Source: Syngnathus acus (taxonomy: Eukaryota > Chordata > Actinopteri > Syngnathiformes > Syngnathidae). Taken from it: DNA of 64,000 nt. The position numbers and the translations under genes were made by a program. The stretch lies in assembly GCF_901709675.1 (NCBI RefSeq), contig NC_051101.1, positions 11,986,501-12,050,500 on the forward strand, read 5' to 3'. Below are positions 29,301 through 41,800 of the stretch, piece by piece. The notes beneath the pieces are model-generated. The model did no database searches. It was not told where the DNA came from and saw only the letters and a program-made list of their open reading frames with translations. Positions within the stretch are counted from its first letter, which is position 1. Each line of letters starts with the position of its first letter.

Positions 29301-31436
29301 ACTCTTCAGTGACAGACATTTTGCCAACGATGCACTGGATTTGCCGTATCTCGCCTGCTTCCTCATATTGTCACCCTCCCTTCCAATCTTTAGGCCTTAT
29401 CAGGAGACAGCACCGTAAATCCATCTCTGGGCCGTCTGGTGCTGCAGTGCCTCTGCCCCGCCCTCCACGGCCTGCTGACGGACGGTCTAAAGCCCCACCA
29501 GAGTGACCTGATTGCAGGCAGGAGGCCAAATTCGGCCTGGAGCTTGGTTTTGGCTTCAACACGGCCAGGTGCGAGAATGTATTACTGAAATTGTCAAATC
29601 TATTGATTTGATTCAGAGCTGTGCTGAATGGACTCCAAATTTTATCTGCATTCTTGCAATCACTCAGGTCCTAAAACAAAAGCGCTGTTCAACTTACAAG
29701 TTCGAGTTGGCGAATTGCCGCAGCTAAAACAGAGCAAACAGCGCTTCAATGCGTTTGTTCTGGGATTACTCAAGTAAGTGCTGCTTGTTCACGAGAAGAA
29801 ATTATTTCTTTGATCGGGGTCTATAGATCCACCTCTCTTTCGTTCTAGTTCGAAGCAGCTCGATTTCTGGGTGTCTCACCTTCACTCTAGCAGTGGTGAG
29901 TACCCTCAGATTTTTTTTGTCATTTAAATGGCCTTTCAGCGCAGTCATCATCAACATCATCATCATCTGTTTTATTGATCCGCAGATGTCTTGGACACAA
30001 ACTACCGACCGTCCTCCTTCATGCGGTTGTCGCTGAGCGTCTGCCAGCCCTTGTTCGACGAGCTGCTCCTCGTGCTGCAGCCTCTCAGCCTGCTCACCTT
30101 CAATCTCGACCTGCTCTTCCAGCACCACCACCTGGAGCCCCACAGTCCCGCACCACAGGCGTGCAGTCCCCCCACTCAGAATGCGGGACTCTCAACAAAG
30201 GCGATCCGATCCGAAATTAGAGGTGGGAGATATATGGAAAGCCTCTCAGAGGTCGACTTTACAGGAACCGGACATCAGGTAGAGGATGAGGATAAAGGTA
30301 GTCCTAATACAGGGTGGTCCTTTAATCTGGATCACACAAGTCCACAGCTGCGGTGGGTTCAGGACAAGAGGATTGGCGAACTACCTCCTCCAAACATGGA
30401 GGAGGAAAGTCTCGCTCAGCAGGCCGGACAGGTGCTTACAACCTATTGAAGTTCAAGTCAAGTCTGGCTATTCGGACCTGACGTTTGTCTTTCCAAATCA
30501 CAGGCGATCCAGCAAGGGTGGGGCGCAGTGATGCGGTGGGGAGGCCGACTGAGCCAGAACCTGGCCGAGCTCAACCCGGCCACAGGGAAGACTGATGAGG
30601 TGAAGACCAGTCTGCCAAATGGTCAGGCCCAGACACAAAGCGACTTTGCTCCAGTTAGCCCTGTCGCGCAGATGCCATGGAGTCTGGGTCGCCTCTTTGG
30701 CTCTACCTCTTCTAAAAGCCCAGATAGCCCATTGGGTCACGCAACACCAAGCAGGTGAGACCCTTTAAGTGTTTTGGGTTCGGATTTCACCGATGAGATC
30801 ACCACATTTTTATCTGCGCGTGTAACCATCTAGGCGGCCCTCACAGTGGTTGGCTCCCGGTGTCACAGCGCTGACTCGATTAGTGAGCAGCACTTCTGCC
30901 CCGGTTTTAAGGAAGACCCCGGAACCGGTGGAAGATAGTCACACTGTGCCGGAAAGAGCGTCTAACACTCCAGAGACGACAGACAAACCACACAGGTACT
31001 TTTGTACGCCAGCTCGACATGAAACTTTTTCCATAAATTCCAAATCTAAACCCTGGAAGCATTTCACTGTTGCAGTACAGCACATTTTTTACTTTGGAAA
31101 ATGTTGCAATATTTTTGATTGACTCTACAAATGAAAATGCTCAGCCTAATGTTTTATCTTTCATTTCATAGCCTCCTATGAAATTTAATCGCCACTTACG
31201 GGGATGATGTCATTGCTCGTATTTGTTTGACTTACACTGGGCCTCTTGGCTGTGGGCCGCTCCTCAGGTCTGTCCGAACGCTGTGCGACCACGCCGCCGG
31301 GGCGGGCGCCGAACTCAGCTTTCGCAAGGGGGAGGAGCTTGTCGTCTTGGGGGGCGTGGACCAAGACTGGATCCGCTGTCGCCAGGGAGACAGAGAAGGG
31401 CTGGTACCTATTGGCTACACCTCGCTCATCATGTGA
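23371..31436 (+). CDS. rusc1: RUN and SH3 domain protein RUSC1
   Basis: RUSC1 is a cytosolic adaptor linking vesicle traffic and signalling (NESCA in TrkA signalling). Eleven coding exons (23371-26389, 27701-28456, 29005-29127, 29203-29279, 29394-29568, 29668-29773, 29849-29895, 29986-30431, 30504-30754, 30834-30995, 31268-31436) join in phase to 1776 residues, much longer than the ~900-residue human protein. The giant first coding exon holds an acidic run (about 210-232), a conserved helical block (KLGLLDFLESVGEFGKMERF onward, about 345-450) and long polyproline segments. The RUN domain begins near residue 1300 (ALVSAVSVAVEAVLAQF). The C-terminal SH3 is at about 1721-1776 (RTLCDHAAG ... VPIGYTSLIM), closely matching human RUSC1. 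Neighbours fdps and ash1l support RUSC1 over RUSC2. The ATG sits one base after the acceptor. Confidence 0.93.
27090..27260 (+). promoter_or_regulatory. Possible internal rusc1 promoter
   Basis: Inside the intron after the giant exon lie a GC box GGGGCGGGGC (27095-27104), a CCAAT box (27117-27121) and an ETS-type CAGGAAGTG (about 27144). A donor-like AAG|GTAGTT follows near 27257. Together they resemble a compact promoter plus leader exon that could start a short RUN-SH3 isoform, as human RUSC1 has. No transcript evidence is available. Confidence 0.35.
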
Positions 31437-33260
31437 CACCGCAACAGCTGGACTCTGTGAATTAATGACAGAAAAACAAAACAGTCAAATTATGTATCAG
31501 AATCCATCGAGTATGGTGGAGCAAATGGAATCAATTCATGATCTTTAAATGATATATCCCATTAAATGCCCATCCTGCCCAGCGGGTCGATCAGATCAGC
31601 GACCGCCAACTGGTCGACACGCGTGACGGCGGCCGCTTTGGGATTATTGTCCCAGAACCTCCTATTGCATACGTGATCATGTCGTGAACTGTAGCTGTGT
31701 GTAGGTGTGTGTTTTATTGCCCTTTCAGCCCTAAACTCACCTTTTGCCACCTGGTTCATATGTGTTTGACATTTTACTGCTGTATAAATATACATAAATA
31801 TATATATATAAAAAAACAAATATATAGGTATATATATATATATATAAAGTGAGATTGATATTGCATTAAACACAGAGTAAAAAAACGCACGCGGATCCAT
31901 TCTCGAGTGGTCGTCACACATACGTGTTTGAAATCCAATAACCTTCCTTCCCGCGTGCTTCACGTGTCGTCTCCAAAATCAAATGCATTTGCCGCTTTTC
32001 CTCAAATAGTGGCCTCCTTTTTTTCTAGCTAGTGCAATAAATGCTGCCAAGATAGCTACAAATTCTATTCTCCGAGACCAATCAGTTAAATAAAGGTTGT
32101 CACTGTCAAACAAATGCCGAGTCGGCAGGCTGCTATTTGAGGAAATACAATAGCATTCTATGATTACCCACTTATTAAGGCTAACTAATTTCCTACTGGT
32201 TCAACCCGGCATGGGCTCATTAATCTTCGCTCATGTTTGAACACCGAAGTGAATGCAGCAAGCAAACCCTCTCATGTATATGGCGGTGATGATAATGATA
32301 ATAATAATAATGTCTGCCGGTTTGTTGGCTTTTGCATCCACCTTGAACCCGCAAACCTGCCATGTTTAAGCTTCTCTCGTCATCGATGTTAGCTACAGTG
32401 GTAGTAGAAAGTGGTCATGTTGTGGCAGTGATAGGTTCATACACAGTAGGCTACTTTGCGTTGCTGTCATCTATTTTAGTGATTCTTCTCATTTTTAGAA
32501 TTGACAAGACAAGACATTGTATTGTACAACGTACAGTAGAGTTGTTTCATTTGCTAGAAAGTTTGGTTGCACTGTTTGTATTCTGAGCAGGGAAGGAGTC
32601 ATTCTCTTTTTTTCATGTTCAAAAAAAAAAGAGTGAATGAGGCGAAGTTTAAATGTTTACCAAATGACGTCATGATTATTATTTTTCTCTTATTGATCAA
32701 ATCAGCTATCAGGGAACGCTTTTGTTATCGTGTCAATGGCCGTGTAGCATTACTGTCACCATGGCAACAGTAGCATTACGTTAGGCTGGTGCTCATAATT
32801 CAAGACTCAAGTTGGTGCCATTAAATAGACGAGTTAACAAGAACCAATCCGTCTGGCTAGAACATCAATTGACACGTTTTTAATTATTTTTGCATTACCC
32901 CCAATGTGAGGGTAACGACTGCCATGCATTTGTTTGCACGCCTTTTATTTATTGGATGGACTATTTATTGCTCTTTCGGAGTTGAATCGCTGGGTTCTGA
33001 AATATGTGAGAGTACGTGTTCATGTCAGGGAAAGCACATACTACACTTTCACTTGTGTTGAAGTGTGCGCGCAAGCGGGGGTGTAACATGGGTAGTAGTT
33101 AGTAGCTTCCTTCTCCTCCTCCTTCCCCTCTGGTGTCATGTAGCCCGTAGACATACCCTGTGCGCCCTATTATTGATTACGGCATAAAGTGTCCCTGTCA
33201 CTGTCTACTTCCTGCATGTGCTCGTTTGTAAATACACCAAATAAAACCAACCAGTATGAA
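31437..33260 (+). other. rusc1 3' UTR region with two poly(A) signals
   Basis: Non-coding sequence follows the stop codon, with AATAAA at 32089-32094 and 33240-33245. It includes an (AT)-rich tract (about 31785-31850) and an RFX-like site GTCACCATGGCAAC (32755-32768). Open frames here are short and unrelated to known proteins. Which signal is used cannot be told. Confidence 0.55.
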
Positions 33261-34188
33261 CCAAATTTGTTTGTATTTTTTTTTAAAGGAGTTTTACGTT
33301 TAAAAATGTTGACAGCATAAATGTATAATATCTTGGCTCAAGGTAAGCGACGGAACTACTTAATTGTTTATCCTCTTTACCACACCGTGGTCAGTTTGAT
33401 ACTTTTCAGACTACGAAAAATTAGTTTTAAAGTGGATTTTTCTACCATGGGCTTAAACGGGGACATAAACCCCAACGTCAAGTCCATTCATTACGACAGT
33501 TTTGGCCTGGAACACTGCGTATGCGTACCTTAACTCGGTTGGAAACCGTCCTTAAGATGCCGTCAATCGGTATTAGTTTGTATTTCGACAGAACTTAATA
33601 TATTATTAGCGTATTCGATGTACATTTTTAATAAAACATACTCACATCTTTTACCGCCAGTGTAGGTTTGACTGCGTCGTACGCGCGTGCGCAGATTGAA
33701 TATTATTCGCGCATGCGCATGCCTTCCTGTCAAAAAAAAGAAAAACGGCAATGATTGCGCAAACGTAAATATCTAGCATTACTATCCGCTTTTAAATGTT
33801 TATCTCTCAGACTAAAGCTACGAGATTGTTGCCCCCCTCCAAAACAAAACAAGCCTTTTACGAGACATAAAGCCGCTTGTAAAAGCCATCATCACCCTTT
33901 TAAATGACCTCGAGATACTTTTGCGCTATTAATAGTTGCCACGGTTGTTTTCGAAGGGGAGCAAGAGGAGAATTATTCCCCGGAGATATCCACAGCCCTC
34001 CCCCATACCTTGCAGCTATCATCTCACGTCCTCTATTATGGGTCATTATGGAGGACAAACACGTTCCAAGCAATATAAACACCACTAGGTGCCGCTATTA
34101 GGCCAAGATGGGACACTCCCACCTCTCTGCACCGTTCGATGCACCACAAGAGTTGGCAGGGTTTGGAGCTGGTAGACATAAAATGCTT
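33261..34188. other. Intergenic region with NRF1-type element
   Basis: The region lies between the 3' ends of rusc1 and the ash1l-like gene. It has a palindromic NRF1 site GCGCATGCGC at 33709-33718 with a half-site (GTGCGCA) at about 33687-33693 and otherwise little. Such motifs normally mark housekeeping promoters, but no gene start is recognisable on either strand. Confidence 0.45.
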
Positions 34189-35876
34189 TTTATTATTGGA
34201 TATATATGCAAAAAGAAAAATCTGATCTTTCTATGACGTTTTGTTTTTCAGATGTACAGTGTTAGAGGCAGCAGGCAAAGGTTACATGTCATGCAAACTA
34301 GATAACTCTTAAGTGTACCTTTGCTATAAAGTTAACTTGCAGCAATGCACTGTTTTACAAAAAAAAGGAAAAGGGGGAATATATATGTAGGATATGTAAA
34401 CAGTCAAAGAAATTGCACTTTCTTGGCTTGTTAATTTTTAAAAAAGCCACAAAAACTTAAAAATCACTGACCAATAAAAACATGCTTGTCTAAAAAACAT
34501 TACGAATAAAAAAGGTATACAATCATAGTCTAATGACAACTGTCTAATGTATTGGTCAGATGTAAAAGAACAACACTATTGGATGATTAACTCTCGTCAT
34601 ATAGTTTTGATATGTACATAAAACTAAATATTGTGTATTGTACGAAGCGAGCGAATGCTCCTAAAGTAAGAGCAATCTAAGAACAATCTGTACATAAAAA
34701 TAACTAATAAAACATTACCTTATAATGTATCATATAGTCTTATTAGGAGATATTGCTTGGACACAAGACAGCATGGCACTTCTACTTAGCATTTCATATT
34801 TGCCATCTTTTTCTCATTTTTTTGTTTTCTTTTAAACACCCTGGGACATTCTGATTGTCAAAAAAAACAAAACATTCTCAACGGCAGTCAGTCTGAAATA
34901 CATAAAGACACATTTGACCTTCCTTTCTTCCCAGGAAGCAATACTTGAAGAAAATAGTTCACAATAAACATTCCTAGTGTTCATAGATTTTGTTTAGCAC
35001 ACAAAAAAATAACATCTTTCTTAAAACCTTATTAGAAATTCTTTTGCAGCGGTGCCAAAATTCCTCTAATCACTAAGAGCCCCCCCCCTCTTGTCTTCTT
35101 ATTCACTGGCTTGTAAAGTGAAGAAAAGCCAAACAAGTGCTTTTAAGCTGGCGAGCTTCCTCCCCTTTCCTAAAGGTGCAATGTGACTTTGGAAGCTTCA
35201 TTAGTGACCTAGTTAGCTCTCCCAGCTCAAAAACGGCCAAGGGTTTGTGTTCTTTTCCACAGTTTGCTTCAAGGTGCCCAAGTAGGAGCAATCCAAGTGC
35301 ATACACACTTGTTTAGTGTCTTTAGCGTGCTCGGGCACTAGTGCAAATTAATTTTAGCTGGTCTGTTTCTGTTGATCCTCCCTCTCCCTCCCTCCCTCCC
35401 TCTCTCTCTCGCTCCCCTTCTCTTTTTTTCTCTCTCTTTCATCCCGGACAAAAGATGTGTTGCCATGGTTTCATCCTTGGTGTGATGCCCTTCAGAGCGC
35501 TCGGTTCAGCGGCTGTCAGAGCGCGCCGTGATGTCTTTCTCGCGTTTTGAAATTCTCCTCGCTCCGCTGTGTTGGTTGATGTTGTTATTTTTCCAATTCA
35601 AATGCAGCACCTGTCCGTGTGTCCTGCGGCGTGGTCCCTTTTCCTCTTGAGTGCTCCCGCCTACACAGAGCGGAGAGATAGCGTCAATCAATCAGAGCCG
35701 GACGATCACGAGTTGAAACGATTAGCTGACGAGTCGATGAGTTGACTTTGCTACGCCGAATGTTTAAAGATGTTTTTGTATGTCAACAAAAGAAGGAAAT
35801 TCAAGTTTAGGAACGGCTTCGCTAACTCTGGAGTGATTTCAAAGCGAGCTCCACTTGCCTCAATGCGCGTGTTAAT
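34189..35876 (-). other. ash1l: 3' UTR of the ash1l-like gene
   Basis: About 1.7 kb of A+T-rich non-coding sequence follows the stop codon (minus strand) and ends at a minus-strand AATAAA (34194-34189). No coding exon, zinc-finger cysteine pattern or BAH/PHD-like sequence is present in it. Confidence 0.6.
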
Positions 35877-38800
35877 TTATGAATGCTGCAGGGTCAAAAG
35901 TAAATCGTTCAGCCGCTTTCTTCTCTGCTTTCTGCTGCATTCTCCCGCTTTGTCTTCCTCCTCCTCCTCCTCATCGTCATCATCTTCTCTGTTGCGGATC
36001 TCCGTGGGCTGCGATGAAAAAGATCACAAAGATAAAAAAATCCACGACTTGTGCGTATAATCGGAAGACTGATCGGAATAATCGTATCCAGCTTGCACTT
36101 ACGCGGGGGCTGGCGGTGAGCGAGCGGGGGGTGTCGTCGCTGGCGGGGTGGGGATCGCTGCTGGATATCGTCACCTCCGCCACCCCCACTGGTACATCTG
36201 GAAAGAGGATAGAGAGAAGTCGTATTGTATTTTAGTCACGGTGATCCAGGGAAGAAGGAATCGGGATGTGAAGGATGCTCACTTGACAAAATATTAGGTA
36301 CACCTCAGTTTTGCTCGACATTCTCAGAGAGGTATTAGCGTGGTTGTAGTTAGCATTTGTTAGCATCTCTTGCTGCCTCTTCAACTTTCAAATGCTTTCA
36401 ACACAACACGGTTGATGAGGCCCGTGCCAAATGTCACACCCTTGTTTCGGCATTTCCTTACACACAGGCGCCATCCCACCTCATGTAGATGTCACACTCC
36501 CTCAGAAGTCACAAAACCGCCAATGTCGGAATGGAATCGAAGGCGAGAGTTGCGCTTAAGCATTCTGTGGTTGGAAAAGCGCTTACGTTTGTGCTGCAGC
36601 CCGTGACGGAAAGAGCTAGCGATGAAGCTTGGAGAGCGGCACACGAGCATGCTTTAAAAAAAAAAAAAAAAGGAAATGACACAGGACACCTACAGCACGA
36701 GAACCCTGTCCTAAATCCCAAAACTGTTATCATCATCATGAATGATGTCATGCAGGATCTATGTGTCAATACAGAAGGGGAGCCGTGATGATGACCAGAC
36801 AAACAACAACGATGGAGAGATGAAAACGGCATCTCCGTTGCGGCCACTCAGTAAATAATGGCTGAAGTGGCAATAAATCGTAATCACGTCAGCTACGTTT
36901 AGCGTTTATGTGACGAGAATCCCCTCCCGGGCGCGCACTGTAATCTTCCATCTGCGAGTAATCGAGTCACGTCGTCAGATAATGGTGAGGGCGCAACTTT
37001 TTTTGGGGAAGTTTTACGACTCAGTGATTAACTTTTTGTCACACTTTAATTTCTTAAGGATCGTGTTGTATTTCTGCCCAATGGTGTATGGAAACGTAGA
37101 AAGGAAGCATGTACTGAGCGTGTGACACCCACAGAAACAAAAACTAACACACACACTTGCTTCATGGACCTGACTTGATGTAGCTATCGTCCCCGCCGGC
37201 TCCGTCGGCGCACACGGCGTGCCAGTCCCTCTCCTCGGCCTCGCTGTCCCCCTCTCGCCTCCCCTCCGTCCTCAGTCGGATTTGTCGCTCCCTCACCAGC
37301 TCCCAGTTCCTCACCAGGAACACGCGATGTGTCACCACGAAGCTCCTGACCCACATTGGAAACACATCGGCGTCAAATCGCTCTTACTGAAATGCGGCTT
37401 TGATTCCCGTACCGCTCGTCGCTGCTCAAGGGCTCCATGTCGAGGTGAGGAAAGAGGCTGGCCAAGTCACCCGAGTTCTCTTCCTGAGTGAGGAAAAGCA
37501 AATCGGTATTGAGCTTGCATTTTATGCATCGGTACAAACAACTTGTCATTGAGTCTCACCGCTGCGTGCTGAGAAGGAAAAATCCTCTCCTTCAGTCGGC
37601 CTGTGTGTGAGACAGTGAGACCCCATTTGAGTGCGATAATTTGAAAAATTTAAATTTACGTAGTTCTGGAATACTCACAGTAGCGCCGCTTCCTCTTCAG
37701 AGGGAAGGCAGGTTGCCTCTGAAGCTATTGAGGAAAGAAAATGCCACGGTGACCACTTTGGTATAGGAGAACAAGCAAATGAAAAACCACAAATATAGAA
37801 GGTAACTGAGCATGGAAATTGCTAAATAATTGTGTCCTTTTCCTAATCTTGAATATCTGGACCTGGTAATCCCCCAGATACATTTTCCCCATTGGGTATA
37901 ATATAATATAATATAATATAATATAATATAATTTTCAATTAACTTGTTCAGAAAGAAATAACCAGAAAGTGTCATCTTCTCTACAGTGAATTTTGTAAAA
38001 AAATAAATAAAAATTGTCACGGAGCTATCTGAAATCCCCAATAAATAAATTGGCCAGCTTAATCAATCACTAGATACCACTCAAGTCAAGTCACTGATCT
38101 CGCCTTTGACAGTCCTACGCTTCGTTGCCAATGAGTTTCAGGACAAAGAAATATAATAGCTCGGCGGTCACAAACGAGATCCACATTTTGTTCTCCGGAT
38201 CAAGTTGAAATCCGATGAGAAATGACAAGGCTATTATGAGCCGTTCCAGTGTCGACGAGAAATAACCACAAACTGAAATTCTCTCCGAGATGACGCGCCA
38301 ACACTGAACTCGGTTTCAGTTCTGAAATGCCACGCAAATCATATCCAAAGACTGAAAATCAATCGCTCCGACTAAATACATCAAGCTGCGTCTGTGATCT
38401 CACCTTAGACCTTGCAAAGTCTGACATTACGGTTCCGGTTGTTTTTTTTACAAAAGGACTAGCCGGCACCAGACACACAATGAAACACCACGGATTTAAA
38501 TTTCGTAATGTGTCTGCATTTCACCTGGTTGTGCTGCCAAAGCCACATGACATCATAAGGTAACTGGAAATGAATCCTCTTCATCCTCAAGTACTTCCCT
38601 GTCAGAGACACAAGCAGGAGACTTTGGATGAATACTCATTATTGACACCTTCTTTCTCCTCCACTCGTGTCGACTCACCAACGTGGATGGGGGCCGGTAA
38701 AAGGCCGCTCTCGCCGGGTTTGTACTCGGCGCTCCCTCTGGAGAAAAGTGGCGACTGGGAAGGAGGACTGAAAACAAAAGGTTGGGAATGAAAACAAAAT

Positions 38801-41800
38801 TCATGATGTCATCAAGTGTTTGAATGTCAGCGATGTGCTTACTCTGTCGTTTTGTAATCATCAGAGTAAAGGCCAGCCTTTAAAAAGGGCTTCCTGGGTG
38901 GACCGTCTTCACTCTTGTCTCTCTGGACGGCAGCCGGTCTGGATGCGGGTTGCTCGGCGGCCGATCGGCCGAAACGTTCGGCGGGCGCGTCCAGGCGCCC
39001 CGTCTCGTCCTCGGCGACGCTAAAGGGAAAGCATGAAGCGAGAGATAGAGCGACAGGGAGGAAAAAAAGAGAAAGAAGAGGCACTGGTTTAGCACACAGT
39101 GCTGAAATGTGCTCGGTTAATATGATGTCGATGTTACACGGCAAACGAGAGGCTGAATTGTGAGAGGGAAGTGTTTGGGGAGCGTTTACCTCTGACGACA
39201 GGGAGAGGCGTCATGTTTTCTCTTGCGTCCTTGCTTCCTCTTGGCCCGCGGCTCCGAATCCGTCACCTGTCGCACGGCGCTAACAGCCGCTCCGTCAAGG
39301 TCGGAAAGCCTCCCTCCGGCGTCGCCATTCCTCCTTCGCGCGAGGTCCAGCGACGACACGGTGGGAGGCAAAGCGGAGGGCAGAGGGCGTTTCCTGGGTC
39401 GACCGGGTCTTCGTTTGTTTTTCTCATCGGCGCCGTGCGTCTTTGGCACGCCTTTGAGCTGCCCGCGGCTTCTCGGGTCACCTTGGAAAGCTGTGATTGG
39501 TGAAATGGAGGAGGGGGGGGGGGGGGGGGTGAAAAGTGGCAGAGAGGAAATGAGACAGATGTAGATCAGCGATGAGGCCCGCAGGAGGCGTGAGGTGAGA
39601 GCACTCTCGGCTGACTCACGCAGATGGGCCACAGATTAGATGAGTCACGGCGTTTCCTCGGCTCACGCTATTTCTGGGAAAGTGATTTAGAAAACGCGTG
39701 CATACAAAAACTAACCCAGCACGCTTACAATTTTCTTTGTGTACATGGAGGAGGGGCAACATCTGGTAGCAGCACAATGTATGGAAGCAAAAAAATAATT
39801 ACAGAGTACCACAAATATTGGCCTTCAGTTTTGATGGTCTTTCCCAAACATGTTCCACTCATACGTTCTGTCCGGGCAACCTCACACTGACCTCCATCAA
39901 TCACGGCCGAGCTCATCTTTCAACTTTCTTGCCATTTTTCCACAGCCTCCGACAAGGCCGACCACGCTTTGCTTATTGGATCTCTCCAAGTCAAATAGGC
40001 CCTGTCGGCCGGCGGCCCGTCCTTAAATAGCCAATCTTGTGGTTAACTAATGACCGTGCTCGCTGGGTAGCCTTGGGCTCAAACACGGTGCGGTTCGCGA
40101 CAGCCCCGAGAAAGATTTTTTTTGGCTGGTTCTCATCAAGACGCCATAACACTTTTTAGAGGGGGGGAAAAAAAATTCCAACAGAAAGCGGTTGCCGAGC
40201 GGTTGTGCGTGTAAAACACATCCGCCGCTCAGTAGAAGGAGCCTATAAAAAGACAAGTCTGATCTCGTCTCAATCGGTTTCCGGGCTTTAATGTGTGCTT
40301 GGAAAAAAAAAATAGTCAACCCTTTTTTTTGTAGTTAAACTGCAAGAACAAAATCACAATTTATGCGTATATCACAGAAAAAATAAAAATAAACTCAAAG
40401 GCCTGTCTATCATCCATATGGTGTATTTTTGAAAACATTTCCCAGATATTCTATTGATAGCAATTATATTTTGTGAAAAGTGGGCGGAGCTAAGGTAAGG
40501 GCCATAGACATATGTTTAACCCTCGAATGTTTCTAAAATATAATAAACATTTGATTGTTGTATAATATTTGTACATATTTTTATTGGTGAATTTAGCAGC
40601 ATCTCACCTGCGTCTCTCCTCTCCGTCCAAGCTGGCTCATCCGTCCTCCATAACCTGTCAGCGCTTCCTAGATTCCTATTGGCCGACTCACTCCTCAAGC
40701 CACGCCCCCCGGTCGCCACGTCAACCGACGTGAACAGGTTGGTATGCGTCGGGGACGGAGGCGTCCTGCTCGGGTGGGGGTGGTGACCGTCGTCTTCGTC
40801 ATCCGGGTCGGAGGGGATCATCGGGCCTGTGCGTCCGGCGGAGGATCCCCAGCTGGTGTTTGGGAACCCCGCACCTCGAAGTTTGGTCCAACTTTGTCCC
40901 AAGGCGCCCCAGCCCCCTCCAAATGAAGACAAGTGAGAAGAGCCCAGCCCCACCGAGAAGAGAGACGCGTGTTTTGATCTCTCTGCCAACGATGATGACG
41001 ATGCGGCAGCGGAGAAGGAATTATTTGTGTTCTCCCGTAACCATGGTGACTCTTTGGAGCGCACGCCCCCGATTCCTTTTGTCCCCTTCCACCCTCCGCC
41101 TTGCCCCAAAACGAACCTCGACTTAGAAGTGGAGAAGGTCTCTCTGGTCTCCTGTTGGTGTTCTACCGCCGCCTCGTCTTCCACGTTGCGTTCGCATAGC
41201 CTCTGTCGGTGTTTATGTTTGTGACCGCAGTCACACGGGTAGCTTAAATTGCCTTCGTTGTCCCCGCCGAGGGTGCCGTCCCTCAGCAGCCTGTTCCTCC
41301 GCCTGTGGAACCTGGCGGGGTTCAGGAGGAGGTGGGCGTGGTGGTGTTGTTGCGAGGCAAACTGGTGAGGGGAGGGGAGCGGGTACGAGCCGGGGAGATG
41401 ATGGTAAAGCGTGGTGGCCGGCGGGTAGCCGCTGTAGAAGCCCATGTTGTCCACGGTCTCCTGGAACTTGGACGGGCATCCGCACTGCCTGCGTTCCGGC
41501 TTTCTGTTACAATGCAATGTCTGGCAGGGGTAGAAAGACTGCGCGGGGAAGGAAGGGTTAGCGGCGTAGGTTGAATGGTGAGGCGAGTAGAAGCCGTTCA
41601 GATTGATCCGGAAAATATTGGAGCGGTGGGAATGCGAGGGGTGATGGCGCCGTCCCCCGTCGAAAGCCCGATTCAACTCCGATCTGGTCCAGCCTCGCCG
41701 GCCGATATGGACTTGGCCGAATTGACCGATGAGCTCTTCCAGTTCAGACAGGAACTCCGGGTCCTGCCTGAGTAGCTGCTGGTGTTTCTTTTTGTGTTTG

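Noticed and set aside
37411-38679. Direct splice of the PIHVG exon (ends 38679) to 37724 as a shorter ash1l model
   Set aside because: Phases do not match (1 to 0). The overlooked exon 38598-38525 ([14 protein letters not shown]) resolves the frame.
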